A stretch of DNA of 54,350 nt from Planctomycetota bacterium. Its GTDB lineage: Bacteria > Planctomycetota > UBA8742 > UBA2392. The DNA lies in contig JAIOJA010000057.1 in NCBI GenBank assembly GCA_019912315.1, positions 1 to 54,350 on the forward strand, in the 5' to 3' direction. The notes beneath the pieces are model-generated. The model did not search any database and was not told the origin of the DNA. It saw only the letters and a program-made list of their open reading frames with translations. Within the stretch, counting starts at the first letter, position 1; each line of letters begins with the position of its first letter. A program made the translations under genes and the position numbers. Shown here piece after piece: positions 1 through 8,073 of the stretch.

Positions 1-1
1 G

Positions 2-127
2 GTGGAGCGCCTGTTCGCCTGGCTTCAGAACTTCCGCAGACTCGTGACACGCTGGGATTACCATGCCGCCAACTTCCTTGCCTTCGTGCAGCTTGGGTGC
101 ATCATCATCCTGTTGCGCCGTTTTTGA
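2..127 (+). mobile_element. C-terminal fragment of an IS5-type transposase (runs off the window start)
   Basis: The window opens inside a reading frame that ends with TGA at 125-127 and gives 41 residues. It contains the motif pair [13 protein letters not shown] and [17 protein letters not shown], which is the typical C-terminus of IS5-family DDE transposases; the E is probably the last residue of the catalytic triad. Only the end is visible, so it cannot be told whether the element is intact upstream. No terminal inverted repeat could be recognised in the 15 bases before the next gene. Confidence 0.75.
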
Positions 128-142
128 TACCGCTTCTAGTCA

Positions 143-946
143 ATGCCCGCTACTACCCTGAATAGTCTATCGGATGGACCGCAAGAGCCGGTTGCACCAC
201 TTGGTGTTATCGTTGCGGCTGTCGGCCTACTCATGTCGGCCATAGCAGCAGGGTTGTTGCTGCTCGACCCATCTCAATGCTCGGTTTGTAGCAGCCACGG
301 GACGAGGATCTTGGGAGTGCCGCTGGCGCTTCTGGGTGGGGTTTCGATCGTTGTCTTGCTCGGTTTGCTGGCAGCTAGTCGGACGCGACTGACTGGCGTA
401 ATCGGGATGGCGATCATTGGTGGTGTTGAGATTGCCCTAATCAAGGTCATGTTCGACACGAGTCATCTCTGCCCGCTGTGTTTGATGTTTGGTGTCGGAA
501 TAGGTGTAGGTTACGTGGCCTTGTTGATATCTTTTCCGAGAATGCGCTACTTGATGTGGGCAATCTTGCTCGCATCTGCTACCGCTTCGGTCTTCCTGAT
601 GCCGTTTGTCGTCGAACCCCAACGGTGGGATGATCCCGAACAACTGCCCGGTGCTTACAAGAATGCGTTCGTTGAGGCCCAAGACTTTTGCAGTGACACT
701 CGCGGTGTATGTGTGGTTGTCTTCGAGCGTCCCGGCTGCGCCGCCTGTAACATTCTCAAGACAGATTCCGACCGCAAGACACTGGAAGGCTTTGCTGGCT
801 CATCCGTAGAGATCACGCGTTTGCGGGCCTCTGAAGAGATGGTCGTCCCGACGGTTGTGATAGGCCACCGAGGAACGTGGGCTGTGTTTCGCGGAGCTCC
901 AACGCAGTCGCAGCTTGAGGCATTTCTGCTAGAGCCAGGCGAGTAA
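143..946 (+). CDS. VKOR-like membrane protein fused to a thioredoxin-like domain
   Basis: The 267-residue protein has about five membrane segments (near residues 20-41, 57-78, 84-103, 112-130 and 136-156). A CSVC motif at 46-49 follows the first segment and a CPLC motif at 110-113 begins the fourth, with LGVPLALLGG between them. This is the layout of vitamin K epoxide reductase (VKOR) homologues, which reoxidise the disulfide-forming machinery using quinone. The C-terminal 90 residues carry CAAC at 199-202 and a VPT segment (236-237) like the cis-Pro loop of thioredoxins. A role in oxidative protein folding in the cell envelope is inferred from the family. No Shine-Dalgarno is visible before the ATG. 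GC content is about 52% in two hand-counted 60-base lines, against about 67% in a line of rsmA, and a transposase remnant lies just upstream, so transfer is possible. Confidence 0.7.
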   Translation: MPATTLNSLSDGPQEPVAPLGVIVAAVGLLMSAIAAGLLLLDPSQCSVCSSHGTRILGVPLALLGGVSIVVLLGLLAASRTRLTGVIGMAIIGGVEIALIKVMFDTSHLCPLCLMFGVGIGVGYVALLISFPRMRYLMWAILLASATASVFLMPFVVEPQRWDDPEQLPGAYKNAFVEAQDFCSDTRGVCVVVFERPGCAACNILKTDSDRKTLEGFAGSSVEITRLRASEEMVVPTVVIGHRGTWAVFRGAPTQSQLEAFLLEPGE

Positions 947-953
947 CACTTGC

Positions 954-2135
954 TTAGCCGACCTTGATGACGCAGGCCATGGCGGTGTCGCCGGCGGCGC
1001 AGCCGCTGAACAGACCGTAGCCTCCGCCTGACTGGGCCAGCTCCTCAATCAGCTCGATGATTACTCGCATGCCTGTTGGGCCTTGCGGGTGCCCGAAGAT
1101 GAGCGGGCTGCCGAAGTTGTTGAACTCTTCGAGCTTCTTGCCGGTCTGCTTGGCGAAGTAGACGTCGTTCACCGCGAACGGGTTGTGTGTCTTGATCGCC
1201 TTCATGTCTTTCAGCTCAACGCCGGCGGCCTTCATGGCGTTCTGGGCCGCGGGTACGGGCGCCGTGGGCATCATGCCCTTGCCGACGCGGCACTGGCCGA
1301 AGCTCAGCACCTGCACCGGGATGCTCTTGTCTTTGCTTAGCTGCTCGGCGCGTTCCTTGGTGGCGATGATCATGCCGGCGTTGCCGTCGGCCGGGTGGGT
1401 CTGGGCGCCGAACGTGACGCTGCCTTCCGGCATGACCGGCTTGAGCTTGGCGAGCCCGTCCTTCGTTGTCGGAAACACGCCGTCGTCGGCTTCGATGATC
1501 TGCGCGCGTTTGCCGCGCCCAATTTCTAGACCGTAGATGTAGCGCTTCTGGAAATCGCCGAGCCCCTTTTCGTACTGCTCGTGGCGGATCAGGGTGCACT
1601 CGTCCTGCTCTTCGCGGCTGATGCCGTGCTCCTTGGCGACCTTCTCGGCTGTTTCGATCATGGCGTTCTTCGCGTACGGGTCGTGCCCGAAGTTGTCCAT
1701 CACCCAGTTCTCGGCGTCAGCGGTGCCGCCGGGGGCAAGGGGGGCGGGGTAGACGACGTGCGGGCCGTTTGAACAACGATCGAATGTAAGGCCCAATACA
1801 GTTTCAGTCAGACCGGCTTCGATCTCATGGGCAGTGCCCGCCAGCACACGCGCGCCAGTGGCGCAGGCCTGCGCGTACATGGGCCCAGTGATGCCGGGCG
1901 CGCCGATCAAGCCGGCGACCCATGGCGCGCCATAGAAGCTGTGTTTCTGCGGGACGGTAAACCCGAGCGCGACGCTGGTGAAGATCTCGGGCGAGATTTC
2001 ACGCGCGGCAAGCCAGCGCGAAGCGGTCGAGGCCGCGAGCACGACCGAGTTTTCGTTGGCCAGGGAGCCCTGCCATTTAACAAAAGGGCTGCTCCAGTAG
2101 CCGCCGTAGGGGATGTAGACGTTTTTGAGTGCCAT
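954..2135 (-). CDS. Thiolase family protein (acetyl-CoA acyltransferase-like)
   Basis: The 393-residue protein has the thiolase signatures in order: the acyl-accepting Cys in AQACATGARVL, the active-site region with His in THNPFAVND, the loop GHPQGPTGMR and the second Cys in SGCAAGDTAM. Thiolases condense or cleave acyl-CoA thioesters in fatty acid or ketone metabolism. The direction and chain length used here cannot be read from the sequence. The ATG at 2135 was chosen because AGGAGA lies 7 bases before it and because the protein start (MALKNVYIPYGGYWSSPF) fits thiolase N-termini; an upstream in-frame start at 2198 adds 21 residues of non-thiolase sequence. The gene ends 7 bases from the convergent VKOR-like gene and is divergent from rsmA. 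Confidence 0.85.
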   Translation of the reverse strand: MALKNVYIPYGGYWSSPFVKWQGSLANENSVVLAASTASRWLAAREISPEIFTSVALGFTVPQKHSFYGAPWVAGLIGAPGITGPMYAQACATGARVLAGTAHEIEAGLTETVLGLTFDRCSNGPHVVYPAPLAPGGTADAENWVMDNFGHDPYAKNAMIETAEKVAKEHGISREEQDECTLIRHEQYEKGLGDFQKRYIYGLEIGRGKRAQIIEADDGVFPTTKDGLAKLKPVMPEGSVTFGAQTHPADGNAGMIIATKERAEQLSKDKSIPVQVLSFGQCRVGKGMMPTAPVPAAQNAMKAAGVELKDMKAIKTHNPFAVNDVYFAKQTGKKLEEFNNFGSPLIFGHPQGPTGMRVIIELIEELAQSGGGYGLFSGCAAGDTAMACVIKVG

Positions 2136-2290
2136 CGGGTTCTCCTGAGTCTCGGGCTGCCGAATCCGGAGTATGGGGCTGACCCTTGCACGGGTCAACG
2201 AGGGGGCCGAAAACTAAGCCGCCCGACTTCACAGGTACCACGTTGCGCGAGCGTGTACACGCGCCGGAGGCATGATAAACCGGAACGATC

Positions 2291-3373
2291 ATGCCGGAAC
2301 CGCTGAAACTGAAGGACATCAAGCTGCGTATGCAGGCCTACGGGATTCGCCCCAAGAAGCAGTTCGGGCAGAATATCCTAGCGGATTTCAACCTGCTGAA
2401 GGCCATTGTCGCCGACGCCGAGATCGACAAGGGCGACTGCGTACTCGAGATCGGCACCGGCGCGGGTTCGCTCACGGGCTACCTGTGCGACGCGGCCGGG
2501 CTGGTGATCAGTGTTGAAGTTGACTCCGGCATGTTTGAGTTGTCGCGCGATATTCTGACCGGCGTCGACAACCTGGTGCAGGTGAAGGTTGACGCGCTCA
2601 ATCGCCAGGGGCGTGGCTTGGACGATGAGCTTGAGGGCTCGCTGCGGGCCTACATGCAATCGGGAGACTTGCCGCTGCTCGGGGACAGCCCGACAGGATT
2701 GTCGGGCCCACCCGAAAGCCTTGTGGTGCACTCACACCTGCCGGGCAAGCCGCCGCGCTGCGGCCGTCTGAAGCTGGTCGCGAACCTCCCGTATTCGGTA
2801 GCGACTTCGATCCTGATCGCGGCGCTGGAATCCGGGCTGCCCTTCGAGCGTATGCTCGTGATGGTCCAGCACGACGTGGGCGAAAAGCTCGCCGCTGAGC
2901 CCGGTTCCAAGCACTGGGGGCTGCCATCGCTGCTGCTGTGGTGCTTCGCACGCGGCAACATCAAACGCAAGGTCGCGGCGAAAGTCTTCTGGCCGAAGCC
3001 CAAGGTCGAGTCGGCGCTGCTGGAGATCGTCCCAAACACCACGCGCCCCGACATGGAGGGCTACCACAAGCTGCGGCGGCTGGCCCATGTGATGTTCCAG
3101 CACCGGCGCAAGGCGAGCTCGAATGCGCTGGCCCTGGCCCTCGGTGAGGACAACCGGCAAACAAGTGACTGGATCGAAAAAGCCGGTGGCGACCCCGCAG
3201 CCCGCCCGGAGCAACTGCACCCGGATGTGCTGTACACGCTGGCTGCGAACACCGATGTTGAGGCGCTGGTGCGCAAGGCCATGTCGCTGCACGAGGACCA
3301 GCTGGCCGAGCAAGCCGCGAAACGAGCGCGGCGGGCGGAGTGGAAGAAGCGGGTCTACGGAGAAGATGAGTGA
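2291..3373 (+). CDS. rsmA: 16S rRNA adenine dimethyltransferase RsmA/KsgA with an internal insertion
   Basis: The enzyme dimethylates two adjacent adenines near the 3' end of 16S rRNA using S-adenosylmethionine. Visible motifs are KKQFGQNIL at 22-30, the SAM-binding motif I EIGTGAGS at 53-60, the acidic ISVEVD at 73-78, and the catalytic NLPY at 165-168 followed by MVQHDVGEKLAAEPGSKHWG. At 360 residues it is roughly 90 longer than usual. The extra sequence is mainly a proline/glycine-rich stretch at about 108-160, just before NLPY, and a basic tail ending ARRAEWKKRVYGEDE. The core motifs are intact, so the enzyme is probably active. It stands alone, followed by a 184-base gap before pntAA. 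Confidence 0.9.
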   Translation: MPEPLKLKDIKLRMQAYGIRPKKQFGQNILADFNLLKAIVADAEIDKGDCVLEIGTGAGSLTGYLCDAAGLVISVEVDSGMFELSRDILTGVDNLVQVKVDALNRQGRGLDDELEGSLRAYMQSGDLPLLGDSPTGLSGPPESLVVHSHLPGKPPRCGRLKLVANLPYSVATSILIAALESGLPFERMLVMVQHDVGEKLAAEPGSKHWGLPSLLLWCFARGNIKRKVAAKVFWPKPKVESALLEIVPNTTRPDMEGYHKLRRLAHVMFQHRRKASSNALALALGEDNRQTSDWIEKAGGDPAARPEQLHPDVLYTLAANTDVEALVRKAMSLHEDQLAEQAAKRARRAEWKKRVYGEDE

Positions 3374-3557
3374 CGTCACGTGGCGTCCCAAGGCGAAGTG
3401 GACAGTCAAAAGGCAATGTACTGCTTGGTTTGTCGGCAGTTCACTTTTGCCTTTCTACTTGCTCCGGCTTTGACTTACGTCGCCAGACAGATTGCCCATT
3501 GGTCTAAGACGTTCTGCTTGTTAGAAGCAATCCCCTTCCGAGTAAGCCGGAGTATTC

Positions 3558-4838
3558 ATGGTTTCGGTATTCATTCCCAAAGAAACCGCAGACAACGAAC
3601 GCCGCGTTGCCGCGACGCCCGACACGGTCAAGAAGATGACCGGCAAAGGGCTCAAGCTCGTCGTGCAGTCCGGCGCGGGTGCGGGCGCGCACATCAGCGA
3701 TGACCAGTACAAAGAAGCGGGCGCCGAAATCGAAGTCGAGGCGGCCAAGGGCTTCGGCAACGCCGACATCGTGCTACAGATCAACATCCCGACCGAAGCG
3801 CAAATCGGGCAGATGAAAGAAGGCGGCTCACTGGTCAGTTTCCTGTGGGCGTTCGAGAACCTCGAGCTGGTCAAGAAACTCAACGAGCGCAAAATCAGCA
3901 TGTTCGCCATGGACGCGATCCCGCGCACCACTCGCGCCCAGAAGGATGACGCGCTTTCAAGCCAGGCGAGCCTCGCCGGCTACAAGGCCGTGCTTGTCGC
4001 GGCGAACCATTTGCAGAAGATCCTGCCGATGATGATGACGCCGGCCGGCACGATCAAGCCGTCGCGTTTTGTCATCATTGGTGTTGGTGTCGCGGGCTTG
4101 CAGGCCATCGCGACGGCCAAGCGCCTGGGCGCGATCGTGGAGGCTACTGACCCGCGCCCGGAAACCAAGGAGCAGGCCGAGTCACTGGGCGGCAAGTTCC
4201 TCGAGGTGGAGGGTGTAGAGGTCAAGAAGGGCGAAGGCGGTTACGCCGCGGAACAGACGGACGAATACAAGCAGGCCCAGGCGGAGATGCTGAAGAAAGC
4301 GTTTGCCAACGCCGACGCGATCATCACGACGGCGCTGATCCCGTACAAGAAGGCGCCGATCACGATCACGACCGACCACGTGAAGTCCATGCGCAGCGGT
4401 AGCGTGATCATTGACCTGGCTGCGGAGCGCGGCGGCAACTGCGAGTTGACCGAGCCAGGCAAGACCGTCGTGAAGGAAGGTGTCACGATCGTGGGTGAGT
4501 TGAACTGGCCCAGCACCGTGGCGACCAACAGCTCTGACATGTTTGCAAAGAACGTGCAGAACATCCTGTTCGACGCGCTGGACAAGCAGGGCGCCTTCAA
4601 GTGGGACTACAAGGATGAAATCGTGGACGGCGCCATGATCTGTCACGCCGGCGAGGTCCACCACCCCAAAGTCCGCGAACTGCTGGGGCTTCCGCCGCTT
4701 GCCAAAAGCGAGCCCTCCAGCGGACAAAAGACCGGCGTCGCTGCTGAAGGCGAAAAACCGGCCGCTGAAAAACCCGCAGAAGCCAAGGACGATGGCGACT
4801 ACGAAAAGAAGCCTGACGGCTACGAGAAGAAGGACTAG
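3558..4838 (+). CDS. pntAA: NAD(P) transhydrogenase subunit alpha part 1 (NAD(H)-binding domain I)
   Basis: First gene of a three-gene transhydrogenase operon. The complex moves hydride between NADH and NADP+ and couples this to proton flow across the inner membrane. The start MVSVFIPKETADNERRVAATP and the Rossmann motif VIIGVGVAGLQAIATAKRLG match domain I, followed by the conserved TALIPYKKAPITITTDHV and AAERGGNCELT blocks. The ATG at 3558 has GGAG six bases upstream. After about residue 375 the sequence becomes a charged Lys/Glu/Ala/Pro-rich tail of roughly 50 residues ending YEKKPDGYEKKD, which is longer than typical. The next gene starts 3 bases after the stop. Confidence 0.93.
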   Translation: MVSVFIPKETADNERRVAATPDTVKKMTGKGLKLVVQSGAGAGAHISDDQYKEAGAEIEVEAAKGFGNADIVLQINIPTEAQIGQMKEGGSLVSFLWAFENLELVKKLNERKISMFAMDAIPRTTRAQKDDALSSQASLAGYKAVLVAANHLQKILPMMMTPAGTIKPSRFVIIGVGVAGLQAIATAKRLGAIVEATDPRPETKEQAESLGGKFLEVEGVEVKKGEGGYAAEQTDEYKQAQAEMLKKAFANADAIITTALIPYKKAPITITTDHVKSMRSGSVIIDLAAERGGNCELTEPGKTVVKEGVTIVGELNWPSTVATNSSDMFAKNVQNILFDALDKQGAFKWDYKDEIVDGAMICHAGEVHHPKVRELLGLPPLAKSEPSSGQKTGVAAEGEKPAAEKPAEAKDDGDYEKKPDGYEKKD

Positions 4839-4841
4839 AGC

Positions 4842-5129
4842 ATGACCGGAGAAGTCCTGATCGGGTTCTACACCTTTATCCTCGCCTGCGTGGCCGGCTA
4901 CCAGTTGATCACGAAAGTGCCGCCGACGCTGCACACGCCGCTGATGTCCGGCGCGAACGCAATTTCCGGCGTCACGATTCTCGGCGCACTGGCCATGACC
5001 AACGGGCACGGCACCATCGGCGCAACGATCATCGGCTGCCTCGCGGTTGTGTTCGCCATGATCAACGTAGCGGGCGGGTTTATGGTTACCGAGCGTATGT
5101 TGAAGATGTTCGCATCGAAGAAGAAGTAA
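4842..5129 (+). CDS. pntAB: NAD(P) transhydrogenase subunit alpha part 2 (membrane domain)
   Basis: A 95-residue protein with three hydrophobic segments. It carries the family blocks TPLMSGANAISGVTILGAL and INVAGGFMVTERMLKMF, which belong to the first half of the membrane domain II of transhydrogenase. It forms the proton channel together with PntB. The small size is normal for the split alpha subunit found in alphaproteobacteria, planctomycetes and others. The start codon follows the pntAA stop by 3 bases and uses AAGGA inside the end of pntAA as ribosome binding site, so the two are probably translationally coupled. Confidence 0.93.
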   Translation: MTGEVLIGFYTFILACVAGYQLITKVPPTLHTPLMSGANAISGVTILGALAMTNGHGTIGATIIGCLAVVFAMINVAGGFMVTERMLKMFASKKK

Positions 5130-5148
5130 ACCAACGAAGGGCACACAC

Positions 5149-6612
5149 GTGTTTCTTGGAATGACCGGACCGGTATCCACGCAGGACCTGATCGCGCACG
5201 CGGGCTATCTCGCGTCCGTGCTGTTGTTCATGTTCGGCATTATGCGCATGGGCAAAGTGCGGACCGCACGCTCCGGCAATCAGATGGCGGCGGGCGCCAT
5301 GGTACTCGCGATGATCTCCCAGTTTGTGGAAATGGGGCAGATCGAACCCTGGTTTATCATCGCCGGGCTGGTTGTCGGCTCGCTGGTCGGCATCATTGTC
5401 AGCATCAAGGTCGGCATGACCGAAATGCCGGAGATGGTCGCCCTGTTCAACGGCTCCGGCGGCATCGCGTCGGCGCTGGTGGCTTTGGCCGCTTACGCCT
5501 TTCACAGAATTCCCACTGTGCCACTGATGAACGCCGGCATGGGTGAAGCGCCACCGAGTATCGTCAACGGGCTTGCAGTGATGCTGTCCATCGTGATCGG
5601 CTGCGTGACATTTACAGGCTCACTGATCGCCTTCGGCAAACTGAGCGGCAAGGTCAGCGGCTCGCCGGTGTTGCTGCCGGGGCGCCACATGATCAACGCC
5701 GCGCTGCTAATCATGGCGCTTGGCGGCAGCGTGATGGTTGTCTTTACAACAGGCGGAATGCCCGGGCTCGGCATCGTGGTGGCTGTTACCGTCGTCGCAC
5801 TGATTCTGGGGGTGATGCTGGTAATCCCGATCGGCGGCGGCGACATGCCCGTCGTCATCTCATTGCTGAACAGTTATTCTGGCCTCGCCGCGGCCATGGC
5901 AGGCTTTGCCATCAACTCCCAGGTGCTGATCGTTTCGGGTTCACTGGTCGGGGCCGCAGGTCTGATCCTTACACAGATCATGTGCAAAGCCATGAACCGC
6001 AGCCTGGCCAACGTGCTTTTCGGCGGCTTCGGTGCGGAAGACACCAGCAGCGGCAAGGGCGGCGGTGCGGACGAGTACAAGAACGTCAAGGCTGCTGAGG
6101 GTGAAGAAGTCGCCATGATCCTTGAGGACGTCGAAAGCCTGATCGTGGTGCCGGGATACGGCATGGCGGTAAGCCAGGCGCAGCACCTTGTGCGCGAACT
6201 GGGCGACATCATGGAAGCCCGCGGTTGCAAGGTGAGCTATGCGATTCACCCGGTCGCCGGGCGTATGCCGGGTCATATGAACGTGCTGCTCGCTGAGGCG
6301 AACGTCCCCTACGAGCAGTTGTTCGAGCTCGACCAGATCAACAACGACTTCAAGAACACCGACGCCGTGCTGGTGATCGGCGCCAACGACGTCGTCAACC
6401 CGGACGCCGTGGACAAGAAAGACAGCCCGCTGTACGGCATGCCGGTACTGAATGTCTGGGAGGCACGCACCTGTTTCGTCATCAAGCGCTCGCTCAGCCC
6501 CGGCTTCGCGGCGGTCAAGAACCCGTTGTTCGAGGCTGACAATACATACATGGTATTCGGGGATGGTCGTAAGGCCGTTGAGGACATCATTAATAACCTG
6601 AAGAGCTCGTAG
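5149..6612 (+). CDS. pntB: NAD(P) transhydrogenase subunit beta
   Basis: The 487-residue protein has an N-terminal membrane half with eight or nine hydrophobic segments and motifs such as EMPEMVALFNGSGG and GGDMPVVISLLNSYSG. The C-terminal NADP(H)-binding domain III carries IVVPGYGMAVSQAQ, HPVAGRMPGHMNVLLAEA and GANDVVNP. These are the classic PntB signatures. A GTG start at 5149 is chosen because GAAGG sits 8 bases upstream; an ATG at 5161 is an alternative. The operon ends with the terminator at 6632-6660. Confidence 0.94.
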   Translation: MFLGMTGPVSTQDLIAHAGYLASVLLFMFGIMRMGKVRTARSGNQMAAGAMVLAMISQFVEMGQIEPWFIIAGLVVGSLVGIIVSIKVGMTEMPEMVALFNGSGGIASALVALAAYAFHRIPTVPLMNAGMGEAPPSIVNGLAVMLSIVIGCVTFTGSLIAFGKLSGKVSGSPVLLPGRHMINAALLIMALGGSVMVVFTTGGMPGLGIVVAVTVVALILGVMLVIPIGGGDMPVVISLLNSYSGLAAAMAGFAINSQVLIVSGSLVGAAGLILTQIMCKAMNRSLANVLFGGFGAEDTSSGKGGGADEYKNVKAAEGEEVAMILEDVESLIVVPGYGMAVSQAQHLVRELGDIMEARGCKVSYAIHPVAGRMPGHMNVLLAEANVPYEQLFELDQINNDFKNTDAVLVIGANDVVNPDAVDKKDSPLYGMPVLNVWEARTCFVIKRSLSPGFAAVKNPLFEADNTYMVFGDGRKAVEDIINNLKSS

Positions 6613-6631
6613 TCGTAGCTTTCCTGCCTCC

Positions 6632-6660
6632 AAGCCCCCGCCCAGCGGGGGCTTTTTTGT
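6632..6660 (+). terminator. Rho-independent terminator of the pnt operon
   Basis: A perfect 10-bp stem, AAGCCCCCGC with GCGGGGGCTT, closes a 3-base loop (CCA) and runs into TTTTTTGTTTT. It lies 19 bases after the pntB stop. Confidence 0.92.
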
Positions 6661-6730
6661 TTTGCCGGCGCGCCTTGCAAAGCGCCCGCAACACTTCATC
6701 ATGCCGTGAAGGTTTTAAACGGAGTCGAAC

Positions 6731-7810
6731 ATGAAAAGCGCTTTGTTCACACTGTCGCTGCTGATGCTGGCCGGATGCGTCGCCAAGCCGTCGCGCACGC
6801 CTGTCGCGCCAGGGGTCCGGGACGCCCAAATCGGGCTCGTCGACGGCTACAAGGGATACGTGGTAGCGGAAGGGTTGAAAAACCCTTCATTTGTCAGCTT
6901 CCACCCGGATGGGCGCCTGACCATCTGCGACAGCGGCAACGGTCGCGTACTCGTCGTTGATGAGGGCAAGCTGACCCCGGTCATCGAAAACATGCGAACG
7001 GAATACTGGAAGGTCTACAAGAACGACGCGGGCAAAGAAGTAAAGGCGTTCAAGATCGGCCCGCTGGCGGCGCACTGGCTCAGCATCTACCGCCTGGTCG
7101 TGACCGACGCCGGCCTGAAAGACGGCGAGGAATCACTTGTCACGATTCATGTTTCGAGCGACGGCCCGTCAGCAAACCGTGAGCTTTCACGCACCAACAG
7201 CGTCCCGCCGACCAGCACCGACCCCGCCGACAAAGGCGAGGGCAACCTCAGCGGCATGTGCGTCATGCCTGATGGCGACACGTACTACGTGTGCGGGCAG
7301 GGCTATGATGGCAAGTCCTGGGTGCTCGGCGGCAGTCTGTCGAAAGGCACACTGGAACCCATGTTCTCAGCCGACGAAAACAAGATTGACGTGAACTCGC
7401 CTATGCAGGTTGTGCCCTGGAACAACAACCTGCTGGTGGTCTACAGCGGTGCGGGCGGCGAGGATGACGGGCTACTGGTTGAGTGGAACCCCGTAACGCG
7501 CAAACCTGTACGCCAATGGAAACTGACGGGGCTTCTCGACCCGATGTCGATTGCCCAAGTACCCGGCACGAGCAGCCAGTTCGTGGTGACGGACAACAAC
7601 TGGAGCCTCACGGGAATAAACCCGGGCAGGCTTGCTCTCGTCACCATCAACGACGACACCGCGACGATTCGGCGAATCTGCGACCGGATTTACGGCCCCG
7701 TACACTGTGCCTTCGGCCCCGACGGGCGCCTGTACGTGTCCTGCCTCGGCTACGAAGTTGACGGAAGCGCGGGGCAGGTAATTTCGATATCCGGGTTCTC
7801 TCGCCAGTAG
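6731..7810 (+). CDS. Lipoprotein with NHL/SMP-30-like beta-propeller
   Basis: A 359-residue protein with a lipoprotein signal: MKSALFTLSLLMLAGC puts the lipidated Cys at 16. The mature part has blade-like repeats typical of six-bladed propellers, for example FVSFHPDGRLTICDSGNGRV near the start, SGMCVMPDGDTYYVCGQGYD in the middle and VHCAFGPDGRLYVSCLGYE near the end. Such proteins are usually membrane-anchored binding proteins or lactonase-like enzymes; no catalytic residues can be assigned. The ATG is preceded by GGAG at good distance. It is a single gene, bounded by the pnt terminator and the tRNA-Asn promoter that begins right at its stop codon. Confidence 0.7.
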   Translation: MKSALFTLSLLMLAGCVAKPSRTPVAPGVRDAQIGLVDGYKGYVVAEGLKNPSFVSFHPDGRLTICDSGNGRVLVVDEGKLTPVIENMRTEYWKVYKNDAGKEVKAFKIGPLAAHWLSIYRLVVTDAGLKDGEESLVTIHVSSDGPSANRELSRTNSVPPTSTDPADKGEGNLSGMCVMPDGDTYYVCGQGYDGKSWVLGGSLSKGTLEPMFSADENKIDVNSPMQVVPWNNNLLVVYSGAGGEDDGLLVEWNPVTRKPVRQWKLTGLLDPMSIAQVPGTSSQFVVTDNNWSLTGINPGRLALVTINDDTATIRRICDRIYGPVHCAFGPDGRLYVSCLGYEVDGSAGQVISISGFSRQ

Positions 7811-7838
7811 TTGACACGTCAAGACTATGTGTTATACT
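7811..7838 (+). promoter_or_regulatory. Strong sigma-70-type promoter ahead of the tRNA-Asn leader
   Basis: A perfect -35 box TTGACA (7811-7816), a 16-base spacer and a TATACT -10 box (7833-7838). The expected transcription start is near 7845, directly before the GAGGAGA ribosome binding site of the small leader frame. There is no second promoter-like pair between the leader and tRNA-Asn. Confidence 0.7.
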
Positions 7839-7857
7839 TGCAACCGAGGAGATTGAG

Positions 7858-7908
7858 ATGACGCACAGCTTCAATAATTCCAATTCAAGGAGTCGCAGCG
7901 CGGCCTGA
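7858..7908 (+). CDS. Putative 16-residue leader peptide upstream of tRNA-Asn
   Basis: ATG at 7858 has an excellent ribosome binding site (GAGGAGA, 7846-7852, five bases away) and encodes MTHSFNNSNSRSRSAA before TGA at 7906. Three of the residues are Asn, all AAT codons (7873, 7876, 7882), and five are Ser. The frame lies between a strong promoter and a perfect hairpin that precedes tRNA-Asn, the tRNA that would decode those AAT codons. Its RNA can form two competing pairings, described in the findings. This is the logic of amino-acid-biosynthesis attenuators such as trpL and hisL, but applied to a tRNA gene. The alternative is that the region is a small non-coding RNA and the frame is chance. 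Confidence 0.5.
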   Translation: MTHSFNNSNSRSRSAA

Positions 7909-7928
7909 GTGGGTTATTGAAACCAACT

Positions 7929-7960
7929 AACGGCGCCCTGCGACTTCGCAGGGCGCCGTT
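7929..7960 (+). terminator. Perfect 14-bp hairpin before tRNA-Asn (candidate attenuator)
   Basis: AACGGCGCCCTGCG (7929-7942) pairs perfectly with CGCAGGGCGCCGTT (7947-7960) around the loop ACTT. It lies 20 bases after the leader stop and 16 bases before tRNA-Asn. The T-tract that should follow a canonical terminator is weak (GCATTTGG), so termination is plausible but not certain. The 5' arm can also pair with 7889-7898 inside the leader frame. Confidence 0.5.
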
Positions 7961-7976
7961 GCATTTGGCAAACCAC

Positions 7977-8052
7977 AGGGGTGTGGTGTTAATTGGTAGC
8001 ACGTCTGGTTGTTACCCAGAAAGTCGGGGTTCGAATCCCTGCGCCCCTGCCA
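7977..8052 (+). tRNA. tRNA-Asn (anticodon GTT), CCA encoded
   Basis: A full cloverleaf can be drawn. The acceptor stem is AGGGGTG with CGCCCCT. The D arm is GTGT/GCAC, and the anticodon stem TCTGG/CCAGA holds the loop TTGTTAC with GTT. The T arm is CGGGG/CCCTG with TTCGAAT. The discriminator is G (the usual base for bacterial tRNA-Asn) and CCA is encoded at 8050-8052. Its only visible promoter is at 7811-7838, so its transcription must cross the leader frame and the hairpin. Confidence 0.93.
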
Positions 8053-8073
8053 GCCGCTCGAACCGGAGAGCTC

